The translations under genes were made by a program, and so were the position numbers. Below are positions 46,301 to 54,126 of a stretch of 64,000 nucleotides of DNA, piece after piece; the stretch's first letter is position 1, and the number at the start of each line of letters is the position of its first letter. Below the pieces are notes generated by a model. It did no database searches. It was not told the origin of the DNA and worked only from the letters and a program-made list of their open reading frames with translations. This DNA is from Aquimarina sediminis (GTDB taxonomy: Bacteria; Bacteroidota; Bacteroidia; Flavobacteriales; Flavobacteriaceae): the NCBI RefSeq assembly GCF_002895435.1, contig NZ_POYJ01000002.1:62001-126000 (forward strand). Direction: 5' to 3'.

Positions 46301-46780
46301 GTAACAGGTGGTTTCACTTCTTTTTTAAGAATTAAACAATTTGACTTAAATATCTTAACCAATTTTAGTTTTGGAGGAAAATTGCTGGATACAGATTATG
46401 CAAGTATTATGATGGGATCATTTAACAGTCCTGGAGCATCTGCTCATCCAGACAACTTAAACAGATGGCAAAAACCGGGAGATATAACTGATACCCCACT
46501 ATTATTAGCGAGTAACAACTCTCATAGTTACCAGTCTACCCGGTTTTTATTTAAAAACGATTTTGCAAGATTAAAAAGTTTGACTCTTGGGTATAATTTC
46601 CATCAAGCTGTATTAGAAAGAATGGGATGTAACAGGTTAAGACTTTTTCTACAAGCTGATAATGTATTTACATGGCAATCTCATAAAGGGATTGATCCAG
46701 AACAGAGTTTTGATGGTACAACAAGTAATCGATCTCCTCTTTCAAAGACCATTACAGGTGGCTTAATAGTTGAATTTTAA
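43316..46780 (+). CDS. SusC/RagA-family TonB-linked outer-membrane receptor with STN signalling domain
   Basis: An 1154-residue outer-membrane transporter. Signal peptide to about residue 38. An STN (secretin/TonB N-terminal) domain (about 50-120) contacts the FecR protein. A CarboxypepD_reg-like domain (about 137-215, Q-I-T-G-Q-V-T-Y-E-D-G-Y-P-L-P-G-A-S-V) follows. The SusC-type plug begins at E-E-I-V-V-V-A-Y-G-V-Q-S-K-K-S-L-V-G-S-V (about 220). Then comes a long beta-barrel ending in an aromatic C-terminus (G-L-I-V-E-F). With SusD it imports an oligomeric nutrient across the outer membrane. No glycoside hydrolase is adjacent, so the substrate (glycan or peptide) is unknown. Confidence 0.95.
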   Translation: MKKNTSGKGLVSYFPKTSLKLKLTYFFLIVSFFQSHANSYTQNTIITLDMKEVTIKSVLNEIERKTDYKFLYEKDIFKTDEVVDISVKKERLSTVLNILLRKFDVSIEYLDKQIIISKTRYDNIVTRNKPVVKNEPQQQITGQVTYEDGYPLPGASVSIKGTTIGTVTNFDGEYTIEAKEGQTLVFNYLGMKTEEKRVYSSTGRIDVVLFTDDSILEEIVVVAYGVQSKKSLVGSVSSITSETISNQQVTSPVRAIQGAVPGVNILTSGGQPGNNPDIRIRGFGSINAAQAPLIVVDGAAFNGNLNTISQDQIESISVLKDASSTSLYGSRGANGVILITTKKGRKETAPSITFRSQIGFSNPAVGIHDLLGTEDYMKLTWEALKNTNQYVNAQTPSIAAQNASAQLVDHLGYNPYSVSNPIDSDGNLVSGANLLWETDWEKEVIRRDVLRTNHNLNLSGGSKKSTYFMSVDYLNEEGSVISSDFERISARLNLESQVTDWLNVGLNTSFSRSNSGNPDQTSNSVVQAISWIYGVSGIYPVYARDAEGNFHRDTTGNLVYDLGSGYVTGQPVNSVRSARGGENILSYILLGKEQRKRTNYLGNAFAEIKIVDGLKFKTQFSYENYLFDSFSFTDDLFGFASNVGGRVSQSRNITSTVNAVQSLNYKKTFGNHHISVDAITEAYTYELDWLSASGTGFLPDITNLDGSTTPESVSGNTETERLNSYMGRVAYNFDQKYFTEFSARSDGSTRFLDERWGNFFSAGASWIVSNENFLSDSNTISLLKFRGSYGELGNNRGIGLFPYQSTYIAGWNNEGNNGVLLDGVADPFISWEKTASSNLGVDFELFNGKISGIVDYYSKESVDLIYNKPITPSAGVENVTTNVGAIKNSGWEITLNSTNVNTDNVTWTTGINFSLNKNEITELTQDEFISGTKLWKEGNSLFDFYIPEWAGVDPDDGFGMWYMDVLDDDGNVIDKVTTKDYEEATRYNNGSALPDVTGGFTSFLRIKQFDLNILTNFSFGGKLLDTDYASIMMGSFNSPGASAHPDNLNRWQKPGDITDTPLLLASNNSHSYQSTRFLFKNDFARLKSLTLGYNFHQAVLERMGCNRLRLFLQADNVFTWQSHKGIDPEQSFDGTTSNRSPLSKTITGGLIVEF

Positions 46781-46796
46781 TCTAATCAAGAGAAAA

Positions 46797-48233
46797 ATGA
46801 AAAAATCAAAAATTAATAATATAAAAGTTAAACTAACATTTGTTTTTCTGATTTCCTTATGTACAATAAGTTGTTCCGAGGATTTTTTAGAGGAACCAAC
46901 AAATACACGCGGTTTATCATCTGATGTCGTTTTTTCTAATAGGACTATTGCAGAATCATATGTTTCAGGAATATTAAGAAATTTCAGAGCTATTTACGAA
47001 AATCTGGATACAGCAGGATTACATTCTATATACTTTGCCAGAACAATCAAAGGGAATGATCTAATTCAGTCCCCAAGTTGGTATATGTTTGATTATACTC
47101 ATGAGAATAGAGACCCTAATTTTAGAAGAACAATTTTTACCTGGGATTATCTATATGAAAATATCAACTATGCCAATGTGCTCATTTTTGAAATTACCCA
47201 TAGTGATCTGGATGAAAATACAAAAAAAGAGTTTATTGCCGTTGGTAAAACTTTGAGAGCATTTCATTATTTTCAATTAGCCTTAGAATTTGCCCCTAAC
47301 TATAAAAATAATGTGAATGTTGCCAAACTTCCGATATACACAACTCCAGCGACAGGAAAAACTGAGGGTAACCCACCAAGCACTCTAAAAGAGGTTTATG
47401 ATTTAATTTTATCTGACCTTAAAGAGGCTATCGTAGATTTACCTGAAAGTAGGTTAGGAAAAAGTTACATTAATAATGCCGTTGCCAATGGTATTCTTGC
47501 CAGAGTGTTATTAGTAACCATGGATGATTGGACACTAGCATCTTCTTCTGCTAGAGCTGCTTATGGAGGAGATGCTGCTTCAGCAGTTCCTTCTTCAAAT
47601 TACGGAATAGGGTTTTTGGATATGACCGATCCCGAATGGATTTGGGGAATGTACCAAGATGAAGTTGAAACTAACGGGTACTACTCTGCCCCTCACGGAA
47701 TGACAGATCATACCTTAGGTTTTTATAAGGCTACCTATGTTAATGCCAATTTTGTTAATCAATTCTCAGATACAGATTCAAGAAAACTATTCGCCAATAT
47801 TTATGGCTCTACCACACCATATAGAGAATATGTAACCTCCAAATTTTCATTCGTATTTGAAGCAGATGTTTCACTTATGAGAAAATCTGAAATGGTACTT
47901 ATTGATGCCGAAGCTCAATATCATTTGGGTAACGAAAGTGCTGCTCATACTCTACTTTTTGCTTTACAGAGTGATCGAGATCCTAATGCTATTATGTCCA
48001 CTAATACTGGGCAAGCATTATTAGATGAAATCTTATTAGAACGACGCAAAGAACTTTATGGCGAACTTGGTGTAGAATGGTTTGATGCCAAAAGATATCG
48101 TTTACCCATTGATAGAGACCCTAATCATAGAGTTGAAGTAGATGTTCCGGTAGACAGCGAATTATTCTACTTAAACATCCCACAAAAGGAAATAGATGCG
48201 AATCCTAATATCAACAATAACATAAACAATTAA
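46797..48233 (+). CDS. SusD/RagB-family nutrient-binding lipoprotein
   Basis: A surface lipoprotein of about 478 residues. The start at 46797 (MKKSKINN, preceded by AAGAGAAAA) is preferred over the open frame from 46770. The signal ends in T-I-S-C-S-E-D-F-L-E-E-P, with the lipidated Cys. The SusD-type TPR/helical fold shows the pattern N-Y-A-N-V-L, A-V-G-K-T-L-R-A-F-H-Y-F-Q-L and the late L-L-D-E-I-L-L-E-R-R-K-E-L-Y-G-E. It forms the lid over the SusC barrel. It is somewhat shorter than the usual 500-600 residues. A terminator follows. Confidence 0.95.
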   Translation: MKKSKINNIKVKLTFVFLISLCTISCSEDFLEEPTNTRGLSSDVVFSNRTIAESYVSGILRNFRAIYENLDTAGLHSIYFARTIKGNDLIQSPSWYMFDYTHENRDPNFRRTIFTWDYLYENINYANVLIFEITHSDLDENTKKEFIAVGKTLRAFHYFQLALEFAPNYKNNVNVAKLPIYTTPATGKTEGNPPSTLKEVYDLILSDLKEAIVDLPESRLGKSYINNAVANGILARVLLVTMDDWTLASSSARAAYGGDAASAVPSSNYGIGFLDMTDPEWIWGMYQDEVETNGYYSAPHGMTDHTLGFYKATYVNANFVNQFSDTDSRKLFANIYGSTTPYREYVTSKFSFVFEADVSLMRKSEMVLIDAEAQYHLGNESAAHTLLFALQSDRDPNAIMSTNTGQALLDEILLERRKELYGELGVEWFDAKRYRLPIDRDPNHRVEVDVPVDSELFYLNIPQKEIDANPNINNNINN

Positions 48234-48431
48234 TTGTCTATTAATCAAAAGTAAACATGTAATTTTTTTTTTCTTAATAGTGTGTTTCCTTATTGACCCT
48301 CCTGTCACTATGGATAGTTTACTCTGACAACAAGAAACTTGAAATAGAAGACCTTTTATTATACCCCCTTAAAAGGGATTCATCGGCAGGGGGTCAATAC
48401 TTTTAATGGTTGTGTATTAGCCAATCTTTTT

Positions 48432-48470
48432 AAAAGCCTTTACTACAGATGTAGATAAAGGCTTTTTTTT
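48432..48470 (+). terminator. Bidirectional terminator between SusD and the exporter operon
   Basis: AAAAGCCTTTA pairs with TAAAGGCTTTT around an inner CTAC/GTAG pair with one bulged base (48432-48466), and a T-run follows on the plus strand. On the minus strand the tail is TTTTAAAAAG. It lies about 200 bases after the susD-type stop and can serve both convergent operons. Confidence 0.88.
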
Positions 48471-48527
48471 GAAATTTAATATTTATAGTGCTTTTTCAAC
48501 CTCAATATTCCTACCAACTTTAAGGTT

Positions 48528-49190
48528 CTATACAATCTCTCCATCAAGCAAGTTAATCACTCTTGATCCATAGTTCATATTTTTCTCAGAATGTGTTACT
48601 TGAATGATAGTCACTCCCTCTTTATTCAATTGTGTAAAAATATCCATGATTTCTTCTCCTTGCTTAGAATTTAAGTTACCCGTCGGTTCATCTGCCAGAA
48701 TCAATTTCGGACTGGCTATAAGAGCTCTGGCTACACCAACTAATTGTTGCTGCCCACCACTAAGCTGCGAAGGAAACAAATCTTTTTTCCCTACAATATT
48801 AAAACGATCCAACATATCTGCTACAAGAGCCTTGCGCTCAGAAGCGCCATATTTCTTATAAAGTAATGGCATCTCCAGGTTTTCTTTAACCGTTAATTCA
48901 TCGATCAAATGATAGGCCTGAAATACAAATCCTATATATTGTTTATATAAATTCGCTCTATGCTTTTCTTTAAGAGAAAGTACCGATTCGTCCAAAAAAG
49001 TATACGATCCCTCATTGGCATTATCTAGCATACCAATAATGTTTAACAGAGTAGATTTTCCTGATCCCGAAGGTCCCATAATCGAAATAAAGTCACCTTC
49101 ATTTACCCAAAAATTAATATCCTTTAACAGAAATACTTTTTGTCCTCCTGATTGTACCCATTTTGATATATTTTTTAATTGTAAAAGCAT
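48528..49190 (-). CDS. Second exporter ATPase (MacB/LolD-like), divergent catalytic loops
   Basis: A 220-residue ABC ATPase of the MacB/LolD type, last gene of the exporter operon. Walker A (G-P-S-G-S-G-K-S-T), Walker B (L-I-L-A-D-E-P-T-G) and the signature L-S-G-G-Q are intact, and the H-loop is T-H-S. Two family positions differ from the paralogue at 59110: the D-loop reads G-N-L-N-S instead of G-N-L-D-S, and the stretch after the signature is Q-Q-L-V-G-V-A-R instead of Q-Q-R-V-A-I-A-R. It may pair with the other ATPase as a less active partner, or serve only some of the four permeases. Confidence 0.9.
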   Translation of the reverse strand: MLLQLKNISKWVQSGGQKVFLLKDINFWVNEGDFISIMGPSGSGKSTLLNIIGMLDNANEGSYTFLDESVLSLKEKHRANLYKQYIGFVFQAYHLIDELTVKENLEMPLLYKKYGASERKALVADMLDRFNIVGKKDLFPSQLSGGQQQLVGVARALIASPKLILADEPTGNLNSKQGEEIMDIFTQLNKEGVTIIQVTHSEKNMNYGSRVINLLDGEIV

Positions 49191-49268
49191 TTTTTGATTT
49201 TTTTAAGTTTTTTAACTCGCTATAACATTGTCATCTTTATCTTACCAAAGGATCAGTATTAAGCGATA

Positions 49269-51680
49269 TTATTCTGTTCGTAAACTAGTTACAGGATTTG
49301 CTATTGCAGCTTTAATGACCTGAAAACCTACAGTAACAAAGGCAATAAACAATGCCACCAAAGCAGCCGACACAAACAGTTGCCATCCTACATCTACCTG
49401 ATAGGCAAAATTCTGAAGCCATCGATTACCCGTGTAATAAGCCAACGGACTAGCAATAACCATAGCAATGAGTACTAGCTTTAAAAAATCTTTTAATTGC
49501 ATGGTAGTAATACTCATGATAGATGCCCCCAATACTCTGCGGATACCTACTTCTTTTCTACGTTGTTCTGTAGTGAATAAAGCCAATCCAAATAAACCAA
49601 TACAAGCTATAAATATGGCAATAAACATAAAGCAAAAGATAACATTAGAAGTTTGCTGTTCTCCCCTGTAGTGATTATCAAAATTCTGATCCAGAAAAGA
49701 ATACTCAAACGGAGTATCCGGGTTAATATACTTCCATGTTTTCTCTATCTCTACCATTGTATTTTTACCCCCCCCTTCTCTTAATGTTGCAATAAAATAA
49801 TTTGGCTGATTCTGACCAAGACTTCGCAACCCATATGGTGTAACCGGTTCGTGCAAGCTTTTAAAATTAAAGTCTTTAATCACTCCTATAATTTCTAGAT
49901 CGTATTTCTCATTATTCCACTCATAATAAATCTTGCGACCAACAGCATTATCAGTTTTATATCCCAATTGCAAGACTGCCATTTCATTAAGAATAATAGA
50001 CAATGAGTCTTTATTACTGTTTTTAGAAAATGTTCTTCCAGATAAGAGCTCATACTCCAACGTTTCAAGATAATCATCTTTGACCATGCCATAGCGGGTG
50101 TATACATTATCTTCAATTGTTTTTCCTTCACCATAAAACGAATTGTCACTGGTGACTTCAAGACCTGGATATGAGTCTCCTGCTGTAGCAGAAATTACAT
50201 TTGGGTTTTTTAAGATTTCAGACTTAAACGCAATATAGTTTTCTGCAGCTGTAGAACTTCTATAGGGTATCAGTAATTGTTGTTCTTTTTTAAATCCCAA
50301 ATCCTTATTTTTCAGATAATCCATTTGTTTCCAAATAACACCTGCTACCAATATAAGTGAGGCTGATATAGCAAACTGAAAAACAACCAATCCTTTACGA
50401 ATAGTCTTGGCAGAAATAGAGTTTACCAAAGTTCCTTTTAAAACAGTAATAGGTTTAAATGATGACAAGTAAAATGCCGGATATAATCCCGATATAAGAC
50501 CTGTTAATAATGCCAACCCAGCAATAAAGATTGTGATCCCTGGATGGTGAAAAAGAAGTAGATCTTTATTAGTTATTGCATTAAAAAGGGGTAACGATAA
50601 GATCACCAAAATCAGTGCAATTGCCAGCGCAATTAGACAGATGATCAACGACTCTCCCAAAAACTGAAAAACCAACACTTCCTTTTTTGCCCCCAATACT
50701 TTCCTCATTCCTACCTCTTTAGCTCTTTTTTGGGAACGTGCTGTAGATAGATTCATAAAATTAATACATGCAATCAATAGCAAAAAAGCCGCTATTGCGC
50801 TAAATATGTATATATAAGTCATACTACCATTAGCAGAAATCTCCCACATCATGTCTGATTTCAAGTAAATATCAGATAAGGGTTGCATAAAATAATGCCG
50901 CTCAAAACCAATTTCTCTAAGTTGATCTCCGATATGCCTATCCACAAATTCTGGAAGCTTATCTTCTACACTAGCAATGCTGGTTCCTTTTTTAAGTTTA
51001 ATATAGCTATGGAAAAGATTATTACCCAGTAAGCCTTCTTGAGCATCTACCCATTCTCCTATATCAGTATTTTTCATAGAGAGCAATAAATTGGCAGCAA
51101 TATGAGATTTGTATTTATTATCCCTAAACACTCCTGTTACTGTATATTTTGCTGTTCCATAAGGAATTTCAATATCAATAATTTCATTTAAAGGGTTCTT
51201 ATCTCCAAACAGTTTATAAGCTACTTTTTCTGACAGCACCACTTTATTAGGACCGTTCAAAGCTGAAGCATCTCCGTATTTAAAATCATAAGTCAGTATT
51301 TTAAAAAAGGTAGAATCCACATAATACCCATTAGTCTCATAGAACTTGGTATTCTTTTGGTTGTTCTTAAGTAAATATTTATCAACATTAGGAAATTTTA
51401 AGAGTCTTGTTGTCATTGCTATTTCTGGAAACTCATTTTTAAGAGTCTCTGCCATTGGTGCCGAAGAAGTCGCTAGTTGTTCCCCTGCCGACTCCATTAC
51501 AATTCTATAAACCCTATCTGCATCTTTATGATGGCTATCATAGCTCGTTTCGTCCATTATATATAGTGTTAGTAACAAACATGTCGCTAACCCAACAGAT
51601 AAGCCAAAAATATTGATAAAAGAGAACGTTTTGTTTTTTAACAAGTTTCTCCAGGCTATTTTTATATAGTTTCTAATCAT
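49269..51680 (-). CDS. FtsX/MacB-like ABC permease D
   Basis: A permease of about 803 residues. A single N-terminal helix follows I-K-I-A-W-R-N-L-L-K-N-K. A large periplasmic MacB_PCD-type domain, three helices, then a second periplasmic domain and three more helices follow (double FtsX arrangement). The C-terminal mark is A-N-P-V-T-S-L-R-T-E. The ATG at 51680 (MIRNYIKIAW) aligns with its three paralogues; the open frame from 51743 adds a non-native head that overlaps the upstream gene. It is fourth of four tandem copies and may move peptides or lipoproteins from the periplasmic side using the partner ATPases, TolC and the fusion protein. Confidence 0.9.
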   Translation of the reverse strand: MIRNYIKIAWRNLLKNKTFSFINIFGLSVGLATCLLLTLYIMDETSYDSHHKDADRVYRIVMESAGEQLATSSAPMAETLKNEFPEIAMTTRLLKFPNVDKYLLKNNQKNTKFYETNGYYVDSTFFKILTYDFKYGDASALNGPNKVVLSEKVAYKLFGDKNPLNEIIDIEIPYGTAKYTVTGVFRDNKYKSHIAANLLLSMKNTDIGEWVDAQEGLLGNNLFHSYIKLKKGTSIASVEDKLPEFVDRHIGDQLREIGFERHYFMQPLSDIYLKSDMMWEISANGSMTYIYIFSAIAAFLLLIACINFMNLSTARSQKRAKEVGMRKVLGAKKEVLVFQFLGESLIICLIALAIALILVILSLPLFNAITNKDLLLFHHPGITIFIAGLALLTGLISGLYPAFYLSSFKPITVLKGTLVNSISAKTIRKGLVVFQFAISASLILVAGVIWKQMDYLKNKDLGFKKEQQLLIPYRSSTAAENYIAFKSEILKNPNVISATAGDSYPGLEVTSDNSFYGEGKTIEDNVYTRYGMVKDDYLETLEYELLSGRTFSKNSNKDSLSIILNEMAVLQLGYKTDNAVGRKIYYEWNNEKYDLEIIGVIKDFNFKSLHEPVTPYGLRSLGQNQPNYFIATLREGGGKNTMVEIEKTWKYINPDTPFEYSFLDQNFDNHYRGEQQTSNVIFCFMFIAIFIACIGLFGLALFTTEQRRKEVGIRRVLGASIMSITTMQLKDFLKLVLIAMVIASPLAYYTGNRWLQNFAYQVDVGWQLFVSAALVALFIAFVTVGFQVIKAAIANPVTSLRTE

Positions 51681-51690
51681 AACTTTTACT

Positions 51691-54099
51691 TTATTCTGTT
51701 CGTAAACTTTTGATCGGATTAGAGTTTGCAGCTCTAAAAGCATGAAAACTAATTGTCAAAACTGCAATTATTAAAGCAATAAGACCAGATACAACAAATA
51801 CCCACCAATTTACTTCTACTTGATATGCATAGGCTTCAAGCCACCTATTCATAGCATACCACGAAAAAGGAGTGGCAATCACAATAGCAATTAAAACAAG
51901 TTTGATAAAATCTTTTGACAAAAGCCTTATAATACTAGAGACCTCTGCTCCTAATACTTTTCTGATTCCTATTTCTTTGGTTCTTTGAACTGCGCTATAA
52001 GTAGCTAATCCTAATAAGCCCAGACAGGCAATTAAAATAGCAAGGCAAGAAAATAGAGTAAAAAGCTTTTTAAATCTAATATCTGCCTCATATTGCCCAT
52101 TAAAAGACTGATCCAAAAAACTATACAAAAAAGGTCGATGTGGCACTATAGACGACCAAATACGACTGATCTTATCAATGGTAGCTTGCAAATCTTTTGA
52201 TTGAACCTTTAATGTAATATATCTGCTACTTAAGGGCTCTAATCGTAACGCCAAGGGTTCTACTTTTTGATGCAAGGATCGAAAATTAAAATCTTTTACC
52301 ACTCCAATCACCTTTCCTTCTTTACCCCATTGAGAAAATCGTTTCCCTATAATATTTTTAGGACTGGCATAACCAAATAGTTTTACTGCTGCTTCATTGA
52401 TCACCATAGACGAAGAAGTATCTGTAGGAAAATCTCTTGAATATGGTCTTCCGGCAACCATTTCTATATTAAAGTGGGGAATAAAATCTACATCTACCTC
52501 AAAAAGCGCTGGGGTCTTCATGTTCATACTACCATCTTGAGATTCAATTTCTGTACCTGCTCCAGGAAAATATCCTCCTGGAATACTACGCGAAGCTGAA
52601 ATAGATTTTACATCTGTATGAGTTAAAAATGCATTTTTAATCACATCTAGATTTCCTAGAACCTGATCATCATAGTTAAAATCTAGAACCAACATTTTCT
52701 CCTGGTCAAACCCCAAATTCTTATTTAGCAAATACCCTAACTGAAAATAAACAATTGCAGTACTAGCTATAAGAGCGATAGATAAGCTAAACTGAAAAAT
52801 CACCAGTCCTTTTCTTAAGTTTGCACCCTGTGGTGAAGTTCTAAAAACTCCTTTAAGTACACTAACAGGTCTAAAACCAGACAGGATCAATGCTGGGTAA
52901 CTACCCGATAACAGCCCTGTAAACAGCATCGTTATACTATATAGTGGTAGAATTAATCCATTAAAAATGTCTGCTGAAACAAAGTTTTTCCCAGTAAATT
53001 CTTGCATCCAAGGAAGACAAAGCATCACTATAATTATTCCTATGATGGCTGATAGGGACACCATCACCATTGCCTCTCCCAAAAATTGGTAAATCAACCC
53101 TTTCTTTTCGGCTCCAATTACTTTCCTAATACCTACTTCTTTTGCTCTTTCTAACGACCGAGTAGTAGCTAAATTAGTAAAGTTAATACACGCAATAACA
53201 AGAATAAAGAATCCTATAATTGCAAAAATATAGATATTGGAAAGACTACCTGTGACACCTGGTTGTCTTCCAGACTCAGAATACAAATAAGCTTCGAGTA
53301 AGGGTTCAAAAGTGATATTATAATAATATTCTTCTCCTTCTTGATCTACGTTCTTTTCTAGAAAATCTGGTATTTTAGATTGAAAATGCCCAACATCAAA
53401 ATTCTCAGGTGTTAAAACATAGGTATAAAAATCTACATAACCCCAAGAATCAAAAATTTGTGGTCTTGTCTGACGAAAGGAGCTCATGGACATTAACACA
53501 TCAAAAGTAAAATGAGAATTCATGGGTATATCTTTTACAACTCCTGTAACAGTATATACCCCTTCTGCTGCTCTTCCTCCTGTTCTTCCACCATCAATTG
53601 TTTGTCCCATCGGATCTTCATCTCCAAAATACTTTTTAGCAGTACTTTCTGTAAGCACAATAGAATAAGGTGCTTCTAAAGCTGTTTTTGGATTTCCTGA
53701 AATTAATGACCAACTAAATACTTCAAAAACATTCTTATCTACAAAAAAGCAATTGTCTTCCTGAAAAACTTTATCCTTGTATTTTAACAAGATATCAGAT
53801 CTACCAGAAAACTGAACGGTTTCTAATATTTCAGAAAAATCAGATTGTAATGCTGTACCTACTGGAGCGTTTCCCCAAACTTGGTTAACACCAGAATTCT
53901 GTGAATCGTAATGATGTATCACCCGATAAATTCTATTTCCTTTTTCGTGATATCTATCATATGAAAGTTCATCTCTTATAAACATTACAATCATTAGAAA
54001 ACAAGCCATACCTATGGCCAACCCTCCAATATTGATAGCAGAATATCCTTTATTTTTTAATAGATTTCGCCAGGCTATTTTTATATAATTTTTTAACAT
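51691..54099 (-). CDS. FtsX/MacB-like ABC permease C
   Basis: An 802-residue paralogue of the other three permeases. It starts M-L-K-N-Y-I-K-I-A-W-R-N-L-L-K-N-K-G and has the same helix - periplasmic domain - three helices pattern twice. Characteristic sequences are T-R-S-L-E-R-A-K-E-V-G-I-R-K-V-I-G-A in the first cytoplasmic loop and R-T-K-E-I-G-I-R-K-V-L-G-A in the second. Both are coupling sites for the ATPase. It ends N-P-I-K-S-L-R-T-E. Gaps to its neighbours are 10 and 27 bp. Confidence 0.92.
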   Translation of the reverse strand: MLKNYIKIAWRNLLKNKGYSAINIGGLAIGMACFLMIVMFIRDELSYDRYHEKGNRIYRVIHHYDSQNSGVNQVWGNAPVGTALQSDFSEILETVQFSGRSDILLKYKDKVFQEDNCFFVDKNVFEVFSWSLISGNPKTALEAPYSIVLTESTAKKYFGDEDPMGQTIDGGRTGGRAAEGVYTVTGVVKDIPMNSHFTFDVLMSMSSFRQTRPQIFDSWGYVDFYTYVLTPENFDVGHFQSKIPDFLEKNVDQEGEEYYYNITFEPLLEAYLYSESGRQPGVTGSLSNIYIFAIIGFFILVIACINFTNLATTRSLERAKEVGIRKVIGAEKKGLIYQFLGEAMVMVSLSAIIGIIIVMLCLPWMQEFTGKNFVSADIFNGLILPLYSITMLFTGLLSGSYPALILSGFRPVSVLKGVFRTSPQGANLRKGLVIFQFSLSIALIASTAIVYFQLGYLLNKNLGFDQEKMLVLDFNYDDQVLGNLDVIKNAFLTHTDVKSISASRSIPGGYFPGAGTEIESQDGSMNMKTPALFEVDVDFIPHFNIEMVAGRPYSRDFPTDTSSSMVINEAAVKLFGYASPKNIIGKRFSQWGKEGKVIGVVKDFNFRSLHQKVEPLALRLEPLSSRYITLKVQSKDLQATIDKISRIWSSIVPHRPFLYSFLDQSFNGQYEADIRFKKLFTLFSCLAILIACLGLLGLATYSAVQRTKEIGIRKVLGAEVSSIIRLLSKDFIKLVLIAIVIATPFSWYAMNRWLEAYAYQVEVNWWVFVVSGLIALIIAVLTISFHAFRAANSNPIKSLRTE

Positions 54100-54126
54100 A
54101 ATTGTTCATTTCTTGATTGATGATGA

